From positions 744,001 to 808,000 of the forward strand of contig JAQOOI010000064.1 of assembly GCA_028554645.1 (NCBI GenBank): a DNA stretch of 64,000 bases, written 5' to 3'. Both the position numbers and the translations under genes were made by a program. This stretch comes from Omphalotus guepiniiformis (taxonomy: Eukaryota > Basidiomycota > Agaricomycetes > Agaricales > Omphalotaceae). The notes beneath the pieces are model-generated. The model saw only the letters and a program-made list of their open reading frames with translations. It was not told the origin of the DNA and searched no databases. Shown piece by piece: positions 47,447 through 60,500 of the stretch; the stretch's first letter is position 1; every line of letters starts with the position of its first letter.

Positions 47447-50400
47447 CTATGCTGCACCCTCCTGCTGGAATACGTCCACGTATCGACTGCGGACGTTTCT
47501 TTTTGAGGCTTGTGACCTTGGCCTACCAGGTGGGCCGGGAGGTGCCAGGCGTGATCCGGTCGGTGTGCTCGGAGCAGAACCTGCCTCAGGTGTCGGCACT
47601 AGATTCGAACGTATCCTCATCGCAGGTCTCTCTGGAGGAGACGAAGTCAAGTCGACGGCAGAAGCAGATCTTTGTGGAGGACCAGTACTAGGAGGCCTCG
47701 GTCCTGCATTTGGATCTACACTGGGAGGGTTCACTGTGGCCATTCCGGGTGAGACAGTGCGGGCTCTGGAAGGAGGTGGAGGAGGAGCGGCAGGTTTGGC
47801 TGCGTCTTCACCACCAGTCTATGAAGACTGGGTGTTCAGTATCACCTCAGATAAGTTTCAATGCACAGCTCACCCTCTTGTTGACCCATCGCTTCAGGTC
47901 CTTGTCATAATAGAATGATGTCTCCTCGCCAAGACTGGCTTTAACAGGCCCTGGTGTAGCCTCCCGCTTCCACCACCGACTCAGCCATGAGCCAGAACTC
48001 GAGGGGGCGGGATGGATGTCTGTAGAATATGTTTAGCGGCGAGAAAGATCAAACTTCACTAGGGACGACTGACCTGGCCTTGCTGCTGCTTTTACGGATT
48101 TGTCAGGTTCTGGCGCCGTCTCTGTCTTGCTCTCATGGCCACCCTTTGCATCAGTTTCTGGCTTCAGGCGAGATTTTGAGTTCCCAAACCCAAGATCTTC
48201 TTCGTCTTCTTCCACGAAATTGTGATTATGATGATGAGGAGTGGACGAAGGACCACCAGGATAGGTTGTAGCGTCCATAAGTGAAATGAATCCTTCGGAA
48301 GACGTCGCGACGGAATCGTTGCCCTGCACAAATGTGGACGCTGTAGGAGTCGCGTTAGAACCCCACCACATAACTTCCTGGCCTTCGTCTTCCGCCGAGT
48401 CGAGTGATGGGCGGGGAGTAGGCATATCACCGTCAATTGAGCCAGTCATCGAAGAGTACGTTGACAATGCTTGTCCAAAGGATCGCGATTGTGCGAAAGT
48501 GGTAGTGCCTGGGCCAGCGGAGGTAACGCGGGGTCCCGATACAGGTTTTTGACCCACTGCTAATGTACCTCTGTCGGCGGGGACAGTATTGGCTAATGCA
48601 GACCTAGTAGACAGTGAAGAACCTGTGCGAGGCGGCGGCGCATAAGCATTGAGGTTGACCATCGACGTCTGAGGTGAAGGACTCGTAGAAGTAGTTGTCG
48701 ATGATATTGTACTGTACTGCGAGAACGGTCCTACAAAACCCCGATCGTCGGCTGTTTTGGTATCTTCTTCTGCGGCAGCACCATCGTCTATGTCACCTGT
48801 GACAAGTTTAGCAAAACGGCCTTCCAACCATCCCCCAATACTGTCTAGACTTGGCTTGCTCAGTTTTCCTCCTATCCATGTTCCCGGCTTGTCAATATGT
48901 GTTACACCAATGATTCGGTCCGAAAGTCCCTTGAGTTGCTCAATAAGAACGTTAGTGAAATATGGCGAGCCACGCGTCATGGCTGCTGAGATGGCTTCAC
49001 AATATCTAAATTTCTGGATGAATAAAGTAGCTGATGGAGAGAAAAAGTGACACACCTATTTGCAGCAGGGATGTCCCCAACTTCAGCAAGGCATATAGCG
49101 CGGAGGAAGCGGTATGCTTGCAAATGCGGCAGTCCCCCAAATGGTTCTTGACCTTTGGATATGGGGACTAATGAAAGCGCGAACTCAAGAATTTCGGAGA
49201 AGATGATTGAATCAGGGTCATTGGAAAATCCTTGCGTTGGGTTTCGCGCCCCCAGGAGTATGATGCGACCAGAAGGAAGGCCAGGGCCGGCTATGGGCGA
49301 TGTCTGAGGGGACAGAAGGTAACTAAACGTTCGCACAGAAAGTGAGATCGAAAAATTCACACAAGGTGAGGAGACAATACCGACCAAACATGGGCTGCTT
49401 CAATCCAGCCGTTGCCTGCTAGTTGATCTCCTAAAGCAGTCAAAGCTGCCGAAGTTTCAGGGCTAGAAGTCCCTGAAAGCATCATTGCCACAGTCTCTGC
49501 CCACTTAGATAAAGACTCCAAAGGAATATTGGCAGCAGGCATTGGCACCGCGAAATTTGGAGTCATCGGAGTCGCATGTGGCATGGTAGGAAGGGGCAGG
49601 AGAGAGCTTTGTTTGGATAAAGAACTTTGCGGCACAAGTTGTTGGACTAATGTCACGACTTGAGTGGCAAGGCGAAGGCGAAGTCACTGACACTACTTAC
49701 CTGCTCCAGCGCCTTGACCTGAAAGTAAACTATATGCAACCCTCAGACTTTCCAGCCCATTGGTAGAAGAGGATACCGATAGGAGGGCAGACGAAGAAGA
49801 TGCTCCAGGAACACCCAACTCAGTCTTCAGAAACTCGTTCACAACCTCCTTCCATGCCTCCTTATCTATACCACTGGAGATGACCATCGCGTGTGCCCAT
49901 AACTTCTGGTCAAGAGCATAATGATATGCCTGTCGCCGTTCGCCTCGAAGTAGGAAGTCCTGAATCTTAGTTAATGCGCTACGTCGAAGGGTCGTAACAG
50001 TAATCGGAGCGTCATGAGGATCTGTACTGGAACCGCCTGAGGAAGATCCTTGAAGATCTGCGATGGATGTGAACCCTGACGGGTTCAGGGAGTCAGAGTC
50101 CGAACCGTTTGTGGTTACATGAGGAACTAGAGCTGAACGGACTGAGGCGTCTATCGAGGGCCTAACAGAGAGTTAATGAAATATTGTAGAGGTAATGCGT
50201 GATATACTCACGTGCCACACAACTTTCCATCGTTCTCAACCATAAGTTTCAGCATCTTGATAAGCACAAGCTTACTTTCCGTTCTCCCCTGCTCCAGGCT
50301 CCCGGTGTGAAGGTAACCAATGCCCTGGGATAACTCGTCCGCTCGTTCGGTGAGGTACTTGATTACGCGTGCCTTTTTCGTCTTTATCTGAGACGTTGCT

Positions 50401-52751
50401 CCTGCCCTAACGATACTAGTTGTCGGACTTCCAGGGTCAGAAAAGAGAGGCCCCGGAAACGTCGCCGCTGAAGCGTTCAAAGCAGAATCCGGGATGATTT
50501 TGCTGAGTATCCGAATCTCTACTCCGGTGGAATTGCGAGACGCAAGAGCAACATCGAATCCAGTGTTCATCTTATCAGCACCATGGAAGCACGATACAAT
50601 TTTGCCACCAAATCCGAAACTGAACACAGGCATACGAACACCGGAGCGACCCAGGGGATCATTGGTTCCCAGCAAAGACGGTGAAGGAGCATACGGAGTG
50701 TGAGTTTTCATGAGTAAGTCTTGCGGTGCTCCAGCATCCAAGGAAGAACTATGATTCTGTACACTGTTTGGATAATCATAACGTGAAGTGTAAGGTCCAT
50801 ACTCTGATTCAGTTGACTTTGTTTGGGAATGATTTGATGGTGCATAAGGGCCTTCCGATTTCGTCGATAAGACGGATCCGTTCGACATGGACCGATCGCG
50901 CGAAGACATGGATGGTTTCGCATTCGGTAAATAAGGACTCGAATGATACATGCCATTCATCGGAACTAGAGGAGCAGGAGACGGTACTCGACCCTCCGGG
51001 ATCTGATTGACCTTTGGTGCATATGGATCAAATGAGGTGATACTGGGGGGGCTCACAGTCGGTGACGATACTCGGAATCCGGAATTTGACGACCTTGGCC
51101 TGTACGTATCTGACGCTCCGGCAAAGGACGCAATAGGACTCTGTGTGCGGTAAGAACGCGTGGAGGCCGCTGATGAAGTCCGCTTGGGAGGGCCCGTGGG
51201 AGGTGGAGAGGAAATAGTTTTGGGTTGTGAGACGCTTGATTGCGCAGAGTGAGCGGGAACGCCCGGAGATCCAGATATTTTGGGACTTGAGAAGGGAGAA
51301 GAAATTCTGTCAGTGGCAGGTATGTCACTGTCCGCTGAGGGTGTATACGCGGATGAGTAATGGACAGGACTAGTCTCCCTTGGGTACGGGGGGCCGAAGC
51401 TTGTACCCAACGCTGTGTCAGAGCTTGGCGGGCCAACAATGGGAGACTGAATAGAGGCTGAAGATTCGGATGACGGCCAAACAGACTCGGAATCATCATA
51501 CGTTGGCTCCACAGAGGTTGGCGCAGGCTCAATGCTAGCATTAAACAATGCGTCCCCGGAATATAACCCTGTTTCTGATTGAGAAAACAATTCCGGTGTA
51601 CCTTCCGCGGGTATTTCTTTTGATTCGATGGTATGTGAACCATGTATATAAGGATCCTCGGTGTGTGTCTGCGCATAAACGGTCTGGGAAGAGACAGTGT
51701 GGTCGTGCGCCGGAGAAACCGAGCTGTACGGGTCCGCATTCATCACGGCGGGCGACGAGTGGTCATAATCGTGGTGAGGAAGGCCATCACTTACGGGCAT
51801 GGTGTTCGCTGCTGTGCTATTGTACTGGGATGGAACAACAGTAGGAGTACCATATGCATCTGGAGAGGGAGAGTGATAAGATGGGGGACCTTGGTGCGGT
51901 AGGGACGGCGGCAAAGAATAAGATGTATAACTATGAATGGACGGAGCACGGGCTGCAGGAGGGGCGAGAGGAGGAGATGCAGATGTATATGGACTGAAGG
52001 CAGGGGAGGTGGTCGGTGCTGTACGTGTCGCCGATTTCCGCGTAGTGGCTGGAAAAGGCGGGTCATATGCGTTAGAAACTTTGGGTCGATTTAAAGGCAT
52101 CTTAGGTGCAGGTGGTGGAGGAACAGTGGCAGTATTTTGGAGCGCATATGGAGTTTGTGCGGTAGCTTTATAGGCTGGAGTACCATAACTCAAGGTTGTT
52201 TGCGATGGCGTGTAAGGATTGAAAGCTGGCTGTGGAGAGACCGCAGGCTGAGAAGCAACGTAGTAGTTGGACTGTGGGACAGAAACCGTTGCACTGTATG
52301 CGGATTGTGTATGAGGAATGTCTTGGCTATACGAAGGTGCATATGGATCATAAGTGTTGGCGGGGACATTCCCAGCAGCAAAACCGGGAGGCGCAGTAGA
52401 GTTGGGTTCATACGAGGACTGAGTTGCCCACTGCCCACCGAGTCCATGATTTACAACATTATAAGTGGTGTTAATATTTTGGAGAGTTGCGTCGTAACCG
52501 TACTCCTGCGCCGTTCCAGACCAAATAGCGTTCTGGGCTGTCTGCGGAGAAGCTGTTCCATGCACCGAGTCTGCACCATGAGAATCAGAGATAGTGTTCA
52601 GAAAGTCTCCAGTGGAATCTGCAGTAAAAAGTTCGCCATTTGGTTCGTGGGGCGCAGTTTCCACTGAGGACTCTGAGCCAAGAGAAGCAAACGGGTCAGA
52701 ACTGGCATCTTCAGAGCCAAATAGCGAGGCAGCAGCTTCCAGGCCGCTCAT
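47447..52751 (-). CDS. SEC16: COPII coat assembly protein Sec16
   Basis: Scaffold of ER exit sites that recruits and stabilises COPII. The ATG at 52749-52751 gives MSGLEAAASLFGSEDASSDP. The first coding exon (50208-52751) is about 2.5 kb and mostly Pro/Ser/Tyr-rich disordered sequence with PYAP/YAPS-type repeats. Its end enters the central conserved domain: PLGRSGVRMPVFSFGFGGKI, VSCFHGADKMNTGFDVALAS. Later exons contain the helical ACE1-type domain (LVQQLVPQSSLSKQ, WAETVAMMLSGTSSPETSAA, ALGDQLAGNGWIEAAHVWSV, LPHLQAYRFLRAICLAEVGD, KYCEAISAAMTRGSPYFTNV). The C-terminus has FYYDKDLKRWVNKR-type sequence and ends NVRSRYVDVFQQEGAA-stop (47447-47449), a very characteristic Sec16 tail. A start nine bases upstream (MIHMSG) is possible. 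Confidence 0.9.
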
Positions 52752-53274
52752 ATGGATCACAGAGAGAAATGAGATGAAAGAAACCAGGTACCGAGGTACG
52801 GTGGGACAGAGCTCAATACTCTGTGCAACTCTGGCCTTGAAAAGACAAGGTCAGCCAGATTTGTCATACACCACGTCACTGCCTCCAGCGTAATATATTT
52901 ATTCAGGCGAGTATTTATTGAATAGGCTAATGTACGGACATGGTATAGTGTGAATGACAGGAGTTGAGCACTAAATCGAGAGCATGCAAGTAACTGGAAT
53001 AGTAGAAATATATCGGATAACGACAAGAACCAGCAAAAAACGATTGACAGTAAAATCCGGAATGAGATAGACACACTCCTCCCGCCAGGGATAGTATCTG
53101 CTCTGGGCTTTGAACACCAAATCCGCGTATTAGCAAGTGATGTAGTCCAACAGGACAAAGAAGACAGGTCCGATGAGAGATTTTGTCAGATGAGGAAATG
53201 ACGACAGAATTAAAGCTGCTTGCTAGGAAGATATAAGTACTTTAGTATCAGTGGCACAAGTAATGGACTATTGA
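52752..53274 (-). promoter_or_regulatory. SEC16 5' region
   Basis: About 520 bp between the SEC16 start and the PUF stop, both on the minus strand. It has no supportable ORF; the minus ORF at 52757-53158 looks like non-coding sequence with hydrophobic codons from T-rich DNA. No motif recognised. Confidence 0.4.
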
Positions 53275-56200
53275 TCAGGGAATGAGTTCTGGTGGCATGA
53301 TTGCAACTGGCTGGGAAGGAGGCGAGTACTTTTCGATCAACCTCTCGACTAGACAAACGGCGTCAGAATATGGATGACAATCAGGAACAGAACATACTGG
53401 ACACAAGGTGTTTGCTGTAGGCATTTGAATACCTTCGCATAGCAGCGAGCTGGGGTCGAATTTGGCTTATCAGAGCTTCCTTCTGTTCCGGCTCGGCGAC
53501 GACTACTGCACGTTGCAGAACATAATCTGCGTAAACTTGATTAGTAAGATGTGATTGACCTTGGTTTTCCATCAGCTTACTAGCAAATTGATCCTTCATC
53601 ATGGACACAATCGGCGTAAGACCCTCATATTTCGGAGTGATGATCTCGTCGACGAGCATGCGGCGGGTGTCCGGATCAGCAGAAGTGAGTGCCTTCTCGC
53701 AGACATTAGACGCAAACTTGTGTCGAGCCATATGAAGTAGCTGTCCGCGCAGTTTCGCAATCACCAGCGCCCTGTCGTGCGGTCTCCCATGCTCCAAGAT
53801 GAATTGTATGACATAGTTCTGAAATAGAAGAAGTTATCGGATCACAGACGAGGAACGAGGATCACGATAAAAGACATACCCCAAACTGATCTTGCATTAA
53901 GGCAATCGTACTTTTGTGTAACTCTTCTAGCAAAGGAGCAATCATTTCTTCAGGGAGATGTTCGAGGGAGCGTTGGAGCACGCGGCATCCGTACGGATGC
54001 GTTGCGAGCTCATGAACGCTTCCTCTGAAAGTGTGAACGAAGCCTAACCGATCGGGCGAGACACGCTCAATAATCTTCTGGATAACCTGCAAAGCATTCC
54101 ATGTCCATTGATAGCAAAGATTTAAGCAAATGATACATACATGATTTCCATTTGCATCTCGCACACATTTCATGATATGCGGGTCTAGTTCACGGACGAA
54201 CGCAGCTTGTTGATCAGGAAGGATGAATTCTATAGCCTAGAAGCCAGTGATCAGCGGTTAGTTGAGTAAACTCAGCCGAACTTACCTTCTGCACCACACG
54301 ACAACCGTACATCTGCAGAGACAGTGCCAAGATGTGGCCCTCCATTCCACTAGCCAATCTGGTTTTCTGCACCTGCGTACCATGTTCGAATACTTTTTGA
54401 ATAACCTTCAGAGGGGACATATATTTTATGAGTACTGGTGGAACGCTTTAAACACATCAAGACTCACATAATTACCAAATACATCTTGAATTAGTTGTAG
54501 TGTATTGTCCGGGACAATCTCGTCAAACACCTTCTGTTTTTCGTCGCTGGAAGCAGACTCCAGTTTCTGCTGTATGAAACGAGAGCCATGTTGGTCGCCA
54601 CTAAACTCAACGACATGTCCAAATATATCCTACGGAGGTGTCAGAGATTTCAATCATCATTACATTATTGCGCTTACTCTTAATTCCCAATTCCGAGATT
54701 TGTTCGCTCGAAATTCGTCGAGGATGGGACTTCGAAGAGAAATACCAGTATCACGACCATCGCGGCGCCCAGGGCGCAAGTTCGGAGGGAACATTTGCAG
54801 AGCTTGTAGGCCAGGTCCGTACATAGAAGCACCAGGCATTACAAGAGATACTTGCCCGTAATCCATCGCAGACGTGAAAGCCTGCGAATGTGGGGACGGC
54901 GACGAACGCATGGGACCAAACATCATGTTCTGAGCGAGCAGCTGTTGTTGTTGAAAATTATACTACAGTGTGATTTACGACAGATTAAGCATTAGGAAGA
55001 CACTGAGAACTAGAAGAGAACCATACCGATATCTCGCGTTTCTTATCCATTGTAGTAGCGATAGCAGTAGGAATTTGAGAAGGACCCATAGATTGCGGAG
55101 CAGGAAATATCATAGCCTGGTGAGCGGGATAATAATATTGAGATCCAGGAGGACGGGTGGGGCCGTAATCGTAAAATATGTTCGGCTGCTGACGATGTAT
55201 ATCAGTAACGGGAGTGGGAAGAAGGCCTTGAGGGGCAACACTGGGATACAGATTAGCAGCAGCCGCATTACTCAGAGCAGGAGATCCATAGAGGGAAGGA
55301 TCTGTAGGAGGAGTATATCCGTAGGAATAATCAGCATAAGAATCTCGGCCACCAGTTGGGTAGTATCCTGTATAACTTCCGTAAGGCGCCCTGGGCTGGG
55401 ACATCGGTAGAGGTCGAGGTGGCTGAGTAGAGGCCATCTGGTGGGAGCCCTGGCTCTGCTGCCGGTTGACGTTGAAGTCATCCTCGACTGCCATCCCACG
55501 AATAGACAAGGACAGCTCATCCACTCCGGAAGGTGCTTGCAAAGTGTCATATCCTCCAGCTACATTCGACACGGGTTGTTGAATGCCTGGCTGAGACCCA
55601 GTGTAGGTGCTTGCTGTTACAAACGGCGCAGTTGGGGAAGCTGCTGGATTGTAACGAGTTGTATTGGATTCCTTGCCGATACTATGACCGTGGTCAAATC
55701 TCTGAGGTGAAAGTTTCGTGGATCGATTGTCCTGATAGAGCCGCCGTGAGTAGAAGAACTATTAACATGTCATCATGGACGTACAACTCTTGCACTAGAG
55801 AAAGACGCTGTTTGACTGGGGCGTTGCCTTGAGGAATGTAAATTCAGTGGCGCCTGAGGTTCCTGTCACAGGACCCGTGACGGGGTAAGCACCTAAAACC
55901 TTGAGATAGTTTTTAACCTCGAGAAACACATACCAACTGCGAGAAATCGTTTGTGTGGGGACTGTGGCCAACTTCATCGTCCCAGGTCCCACTGGCTGGC
56001 CTCGAAGATGACCAACCCTCACGAAGATTGCCACGGTAACCTGAATCACTTTGTGAAGGCGGGAGGTCATTGCCACTGGTTACTGAGGATATAGATGGAT
56101 TGCGTCTTGAGGAAGGAGAATCGGAGCCCCAAACCTAGAAGCAACATTTAAATTACTCGTGTAAATCATTTCAGCATGCGTGGCCTGACCTGCCATCCCG

Positions 56201-56431
56201 AGTTATATCCCATGAGGCCATTGCTACCACTTACACCGACACTCAGCATGTTGCCGGTCGTGGTCGGTGTGACTCGTCGGTTCGAATGAGGCTAGAGGAA
56301 GGGGACACATGTTATTTCCAAACACAACGAGTAAAGCGCGTCGGGCATACGTTTGTGGGAGAGGTAGTAGGGGAGTGCGCGCCAGAATGAGTTGACGAGC
56401 CAGAAGGCTTCCTCGAAGAATCCCGGGACAT
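53275..56431 (-). CDS. Pumilio/PUF-family RNA-binding protein (Puf3/Pumilio type)
   Basis: Sequence-specific 3' UTR binding repressor. The ATG at 56429-56431 gives [20 protein letters not shown], followed by exons with [40 protein letters not shown], and a Tyr/Pro-rich region ([27 protein letters not shown]). The Pumilio homology domain starts [20 protein letters not shown]. Its eight repeats have the base-reading helices SRFIQ, NYVIQ, CRVVQ, NHVIQ, CRVLQ, NYVIQ, SNVCE and NYVLQ in order. By the known PUF code this reads UGUAUAUA, the Pumilio/Puf3-type element. It ends [17 protein letters not shown] at 53275-53277. The full PHD with R7 SN..E is intact. Whether it is the Puf3 orthologue or another PUF needs a tree. 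Confidence 0.9.
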
Positions 56432-57555
56432 AAAGTGTTGAGAGAACAAATTAGATGCTAAATTGTACCAGACAGAAGTGAGAATTAGACCTGGAAGAAG
56501 AGTAGCAGTGTACGCACCGGGTTGACAAGTAAAATTAGACAACAAGAATTGCGGTATTAAAACTGGCTGGTGACGTGAAAGCAGCAGACTATCTTCTAAA
56601 CAAAGAGGCAAACGAGTCAGCAAAACGTGTACAGGACTAGCCGGGCAACGAGGCGGGGCTTTCGAAATCAAAGAGCACAAAGGACCGGAGCTGCTGCAGA
56701 AGTGAGGATGACGACGCGACTTACAGGAATAAGTTGAGCAGCAAACTTGGACTCAACTGACCCTGATAGACTAAAAGAAGAAAGAGGAAGGAACGAGACT
56801 TGTCCTTGACGAAGGGCGACAAGCAAAACCCTGCACACCAACCAAAGCCCGACTAAAGAATGGAAAGAAAAAAAAATTATATATCCAACGGAGCTAATCA
56901 CGGTCTCAGAGGCTCGCGTTTCAACGGGATCAATTGAGGCTGACGTCTTAATAAGGAAGGTGGCTCAGTACGGCGACTTTCAAAAGAACTCGAGAAGCCA
57001 GGGGCGCGTTTACCGAGTTCGGACGCAGATCTCGTGTCTTCTCAAATTCTGTCTGTACCGCACCAGCTGGAATGTGTCCTCAGATTTGTCTTTTTCTTTT
57101 CTACAATATCACTTTGATTCCAGTAAATTTAGAATTGTGAGCAGTTTACCCTCAGGATTTGCCGACTCGGGCAGCGCCGCTGACGCGATCGGCGGAATTT
57201 TTTGCAGTGTAGATTGAGTATTAGCGCTTGATGTGCGTACTTTGGGCTTTTAGGCGGATCGTAAACAACCCTGAACCTGACCTTTTGGAAATGTTGTTTT
57301 AGGTTATTTTACGCGCTTTCGAGTCTTCAGATATAAATTTGAGAAATAAATTTGAATTGTCAGACGCAGATTGTGGCCTGATCATATCGCTTGACTTTTG
57401 AACAGTTTCGGATGCACCGCTACATCAAGCACTCATTCCACAGGCAGAGGCAGATTCGCATTAAACGATAGTCGTTACTTAGATGCTATTGAAAATACAG
57501 TGGGGTATGCAGAATGAGAATGTGAAACGAGGATATAATGGTGACGGAATAAACT
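56432..57555 (-). promoter_or_regulatory. PUF gene 5' region
   Basis: A 1.1-kb stretch between the PUF ATG and the kinesin-1 stop, both minus strand. There is no credible coding sequence. A consensus donor (minus GTAAGT near 56723) suggests a 5' UTR intron. A long 5' leader is common for PUF mRNAs, but this is inference. Confidence 0.4.
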
Positions 57556-60500
57556 TCATCGAGAATTGAAGAACCACGATGCGCGCTTCGCTGATTTGTG
57601 GTTTACATTAGCATGACGTCACAGAAGAAAGTGAAAATTCTTACCTCCCGAACTAACGTGGAAAATGGACGCGAATTTTTTCAAAGTCAGTGAAAGCGTC
57701 AGTAAAATCGTAATCACGTTAAGTACTCACGGTCCTTCTTCATTCTGTATTCTGCCCAAGGGACTAGCAGGATTTCCACCAGGAATAGACGGGGGAGCTG
57801 CAACTCCTCCTCCACCTCTTAGAGGCTTAGCAATTCTACTTCCAAAGTTCAACGGAGAAGAGGCCGCTTTCTGGGCTGTAAAAGCGAGTAGACATGTGTT
57901 GGCAATCCCGAATAGCTTATGACATGATATACACATACCTCGAGCTTGATCGAGCCTATCTTTCACTGCTTGCAACTGGGCCTCAAACTTCTGATTTTGA
58001 ACGGATAGTCGACGATCGGCATCTTGTAGGAGCGCCTCTAAATTCTGTATACGCTCATTACGGGCAAGAAGTTTGCGTTCTGCGATGCCTGCCTCCTTTT
58101 TCAGTGTTGAATTTTGGTCGACAAGCTATTGTAAGTAAAATGAGCACAGGATAGCTGGGACAGTGTATAGCAGGATAAACCTACCTGCTTCTGCACTACG
58201 GTCAACTGCTCGAGATTCCGTTCCAAGAACGCCATTTTCTTCTGTTGTGCCTTGCTGTTGCTGTTCCGGATCACGTTGTTGTACTGCTCCTTGATTTCAT
58301 CTAGCTGAATTTCCAGTTCGACAACCTAAAATTTTTCCGGCTTTTAGTCGCACCTACCGACCAGATACGGAAATCCTACCTTCTCACAACGGTTCTGCAA
58401 ATCGCGCATGAGAGATTTCTTGACGCCATCGAATTCCGCAAGTTGCACGTTGATAGCCTTCCGCGTTCGCTCGAGGTCTTGAGCGCTCTCCGCAAGGTTC
58501 TTTCCACCCTCGATACCAGCGGATGTTACGGCAAATGCACGCTGCAAACACAATAAGTCGGGAAGTGCTGGCTTCAAGATTGGCGTGCCGGTTGTCACAC
58601 ACCTTCAACTCTTCGTTGACACTCTTCAAACTGTCAATAGAAGCATTGAGACTGCGAACTTCATGGCCCTTCATCTCGAGTTGTTGCTTGAGATCAGACA
58701 CCTCAGAAACATGGGCATCACGTTTTGCGGCGTATTGAGCTTCAAGTTTACTCTGCCGAACAAAGATGAGGAGAAAATTGCCGATGCCAAATCACTGTTT
58801 GTCATACCTTGAGGTCGGCCATTGACTCTGCGAGGTCGACATTACTGGTCTCCTCATCGTGTATAGTTTTCTCTGTGTAACGGAATCAGAAGTGTCAGAG
58901 GAATTTGCAAAGGATGCCACTGACCTAGAAGTTCCTCATACTCTGTCTCCAGGGCGGCTACTCGACTCTCCAGCTCGTCTCTCCTCCTCATGATCATTTC
59001 ATTCTCCTCCTGACTTTGCCTTAATCTGTCTACCGTATCTCGGATCAGGCTCTGACCATCCGCCAGCTGTCGCCTTATCGCGTTGAGATCGTCAGATGTC
59101 AAAGCTGATCCATCGGTATCTATGCTGTCTAGCTTAGCAAGTATCGAACGAAGCTGTTCGTCTTTCTCGGAAAAGGTACCCTGCTATAAGACAGTAGGTT
59201 AGTGAGCAGTATGCGTAGCAATACAGAGGAAACTAACTGCATCGAATTTGGCCATCATCATAGCCATCTTCTCCTGCTTGCGTTTCTCCTTATCCTCAGC
59301 AGAGGCATCTTTCTGAGTGGTCTTCAACTCAGAGATCTGCTTCTTGAGCTCCTCCAGCTCACTCTTGGCGTCGACGTTTTGCTCCTTGAGGATATCGATC
59401 GTGATGATGCCTTCCTTGTTGTCGTAGTCCAGTCTCTCCACCTGTAATCGCAGCTCGTTGAGCTGACTAGACATCGCTTTGTTCTCCTGAAGTATTAGAA
59501 AAAAGTCAGAACACTTCGTTCCTCTTTCAGGTGGAGGATAATGACCTTGTTGACAGCAGCCTCCTGTTCCTTTAAGAACGATAGCTCCTCCTTCAATTCC
59601 TTCACTAACTTGTCGGCAGTATTGAGAGCGCTCTCCTTCTCCGCCAGAACATCGCTGAGTTCGTTCTCTCTGCGCAAGAAGTCTTCGCGCTCGTCCTTGT
59701 CCAAGCCAACAACAGTTGGTGTCTGAGGTCGACTGTCCAAGTCACCCCGAAGTCCTTCAATCGCAGGGTTGACCGGTGTCATGCTACGAGAACTGGCGGT
59801 AGGCGTAGACGGAACGGGCGAGGTGGGCGTCTTCTTCGGAGGCGCAGCAGCAGCAGCAGGAGCACCAGAAGCAGGAGCACCAGACTTGGTAGCAGTAGCC
59901 CATTCAGATTCCTCGACATGACCACCAGATCTCCAGATAGCTAATTCGGCCTCCAAAGCTGCGATGTATTTCTGGTAGGAAGTGTTTGCCGCCTGAGACT
60001 TTGCCAAAAGTCCTTTTAACTCGAGAGGAGACAATTCGGCATTGACACGAGCAGAGTTCTTGATAGATTTGGCTCGAATACCGAAACGAAGGGTAGAAAG
60101 TGTTTCAGATTCATTGTAAGAAGAAGGAGAACAGTTGATGATCAGTGTGGTGCGGGAGTTTCCTCCTAAAGACTCTTGCAAAATCCTAGTGAGTTTCGAA
60201 TCGCGATATGGAATGTATTTGACCTTAACAATCAAGATGAGATCAGTAAATCATCAGCGGAAAAAGAAGGAAAAGAGCATAACGATCGCAATGAGCTCAA
60301 CGATACCTTAGCATCGGTCAGTGCATTGATGACCATACCCAGAGCCGACAAGGATTTATTGATCTTCTTAGCTTCTTCTAGAGTTTGCCCTGACGCGCCC
60401 GTTTTCCCGACCTTCTCTGAGCCAGCAAGATCAACTAGATACAAATTTCCAGTCTTTTGTGCACCTGACTCAGTGTTCCGTTGATTGATAGTGATGAGGA

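Noticed and set aside
51053..52667. Long ORFs on both strands within SEC16 exon 1
   Set aside because: Shadow frames of the repetitive Pro/Ser/Tyr-rich SEC16 coding sequence; no independent signals.
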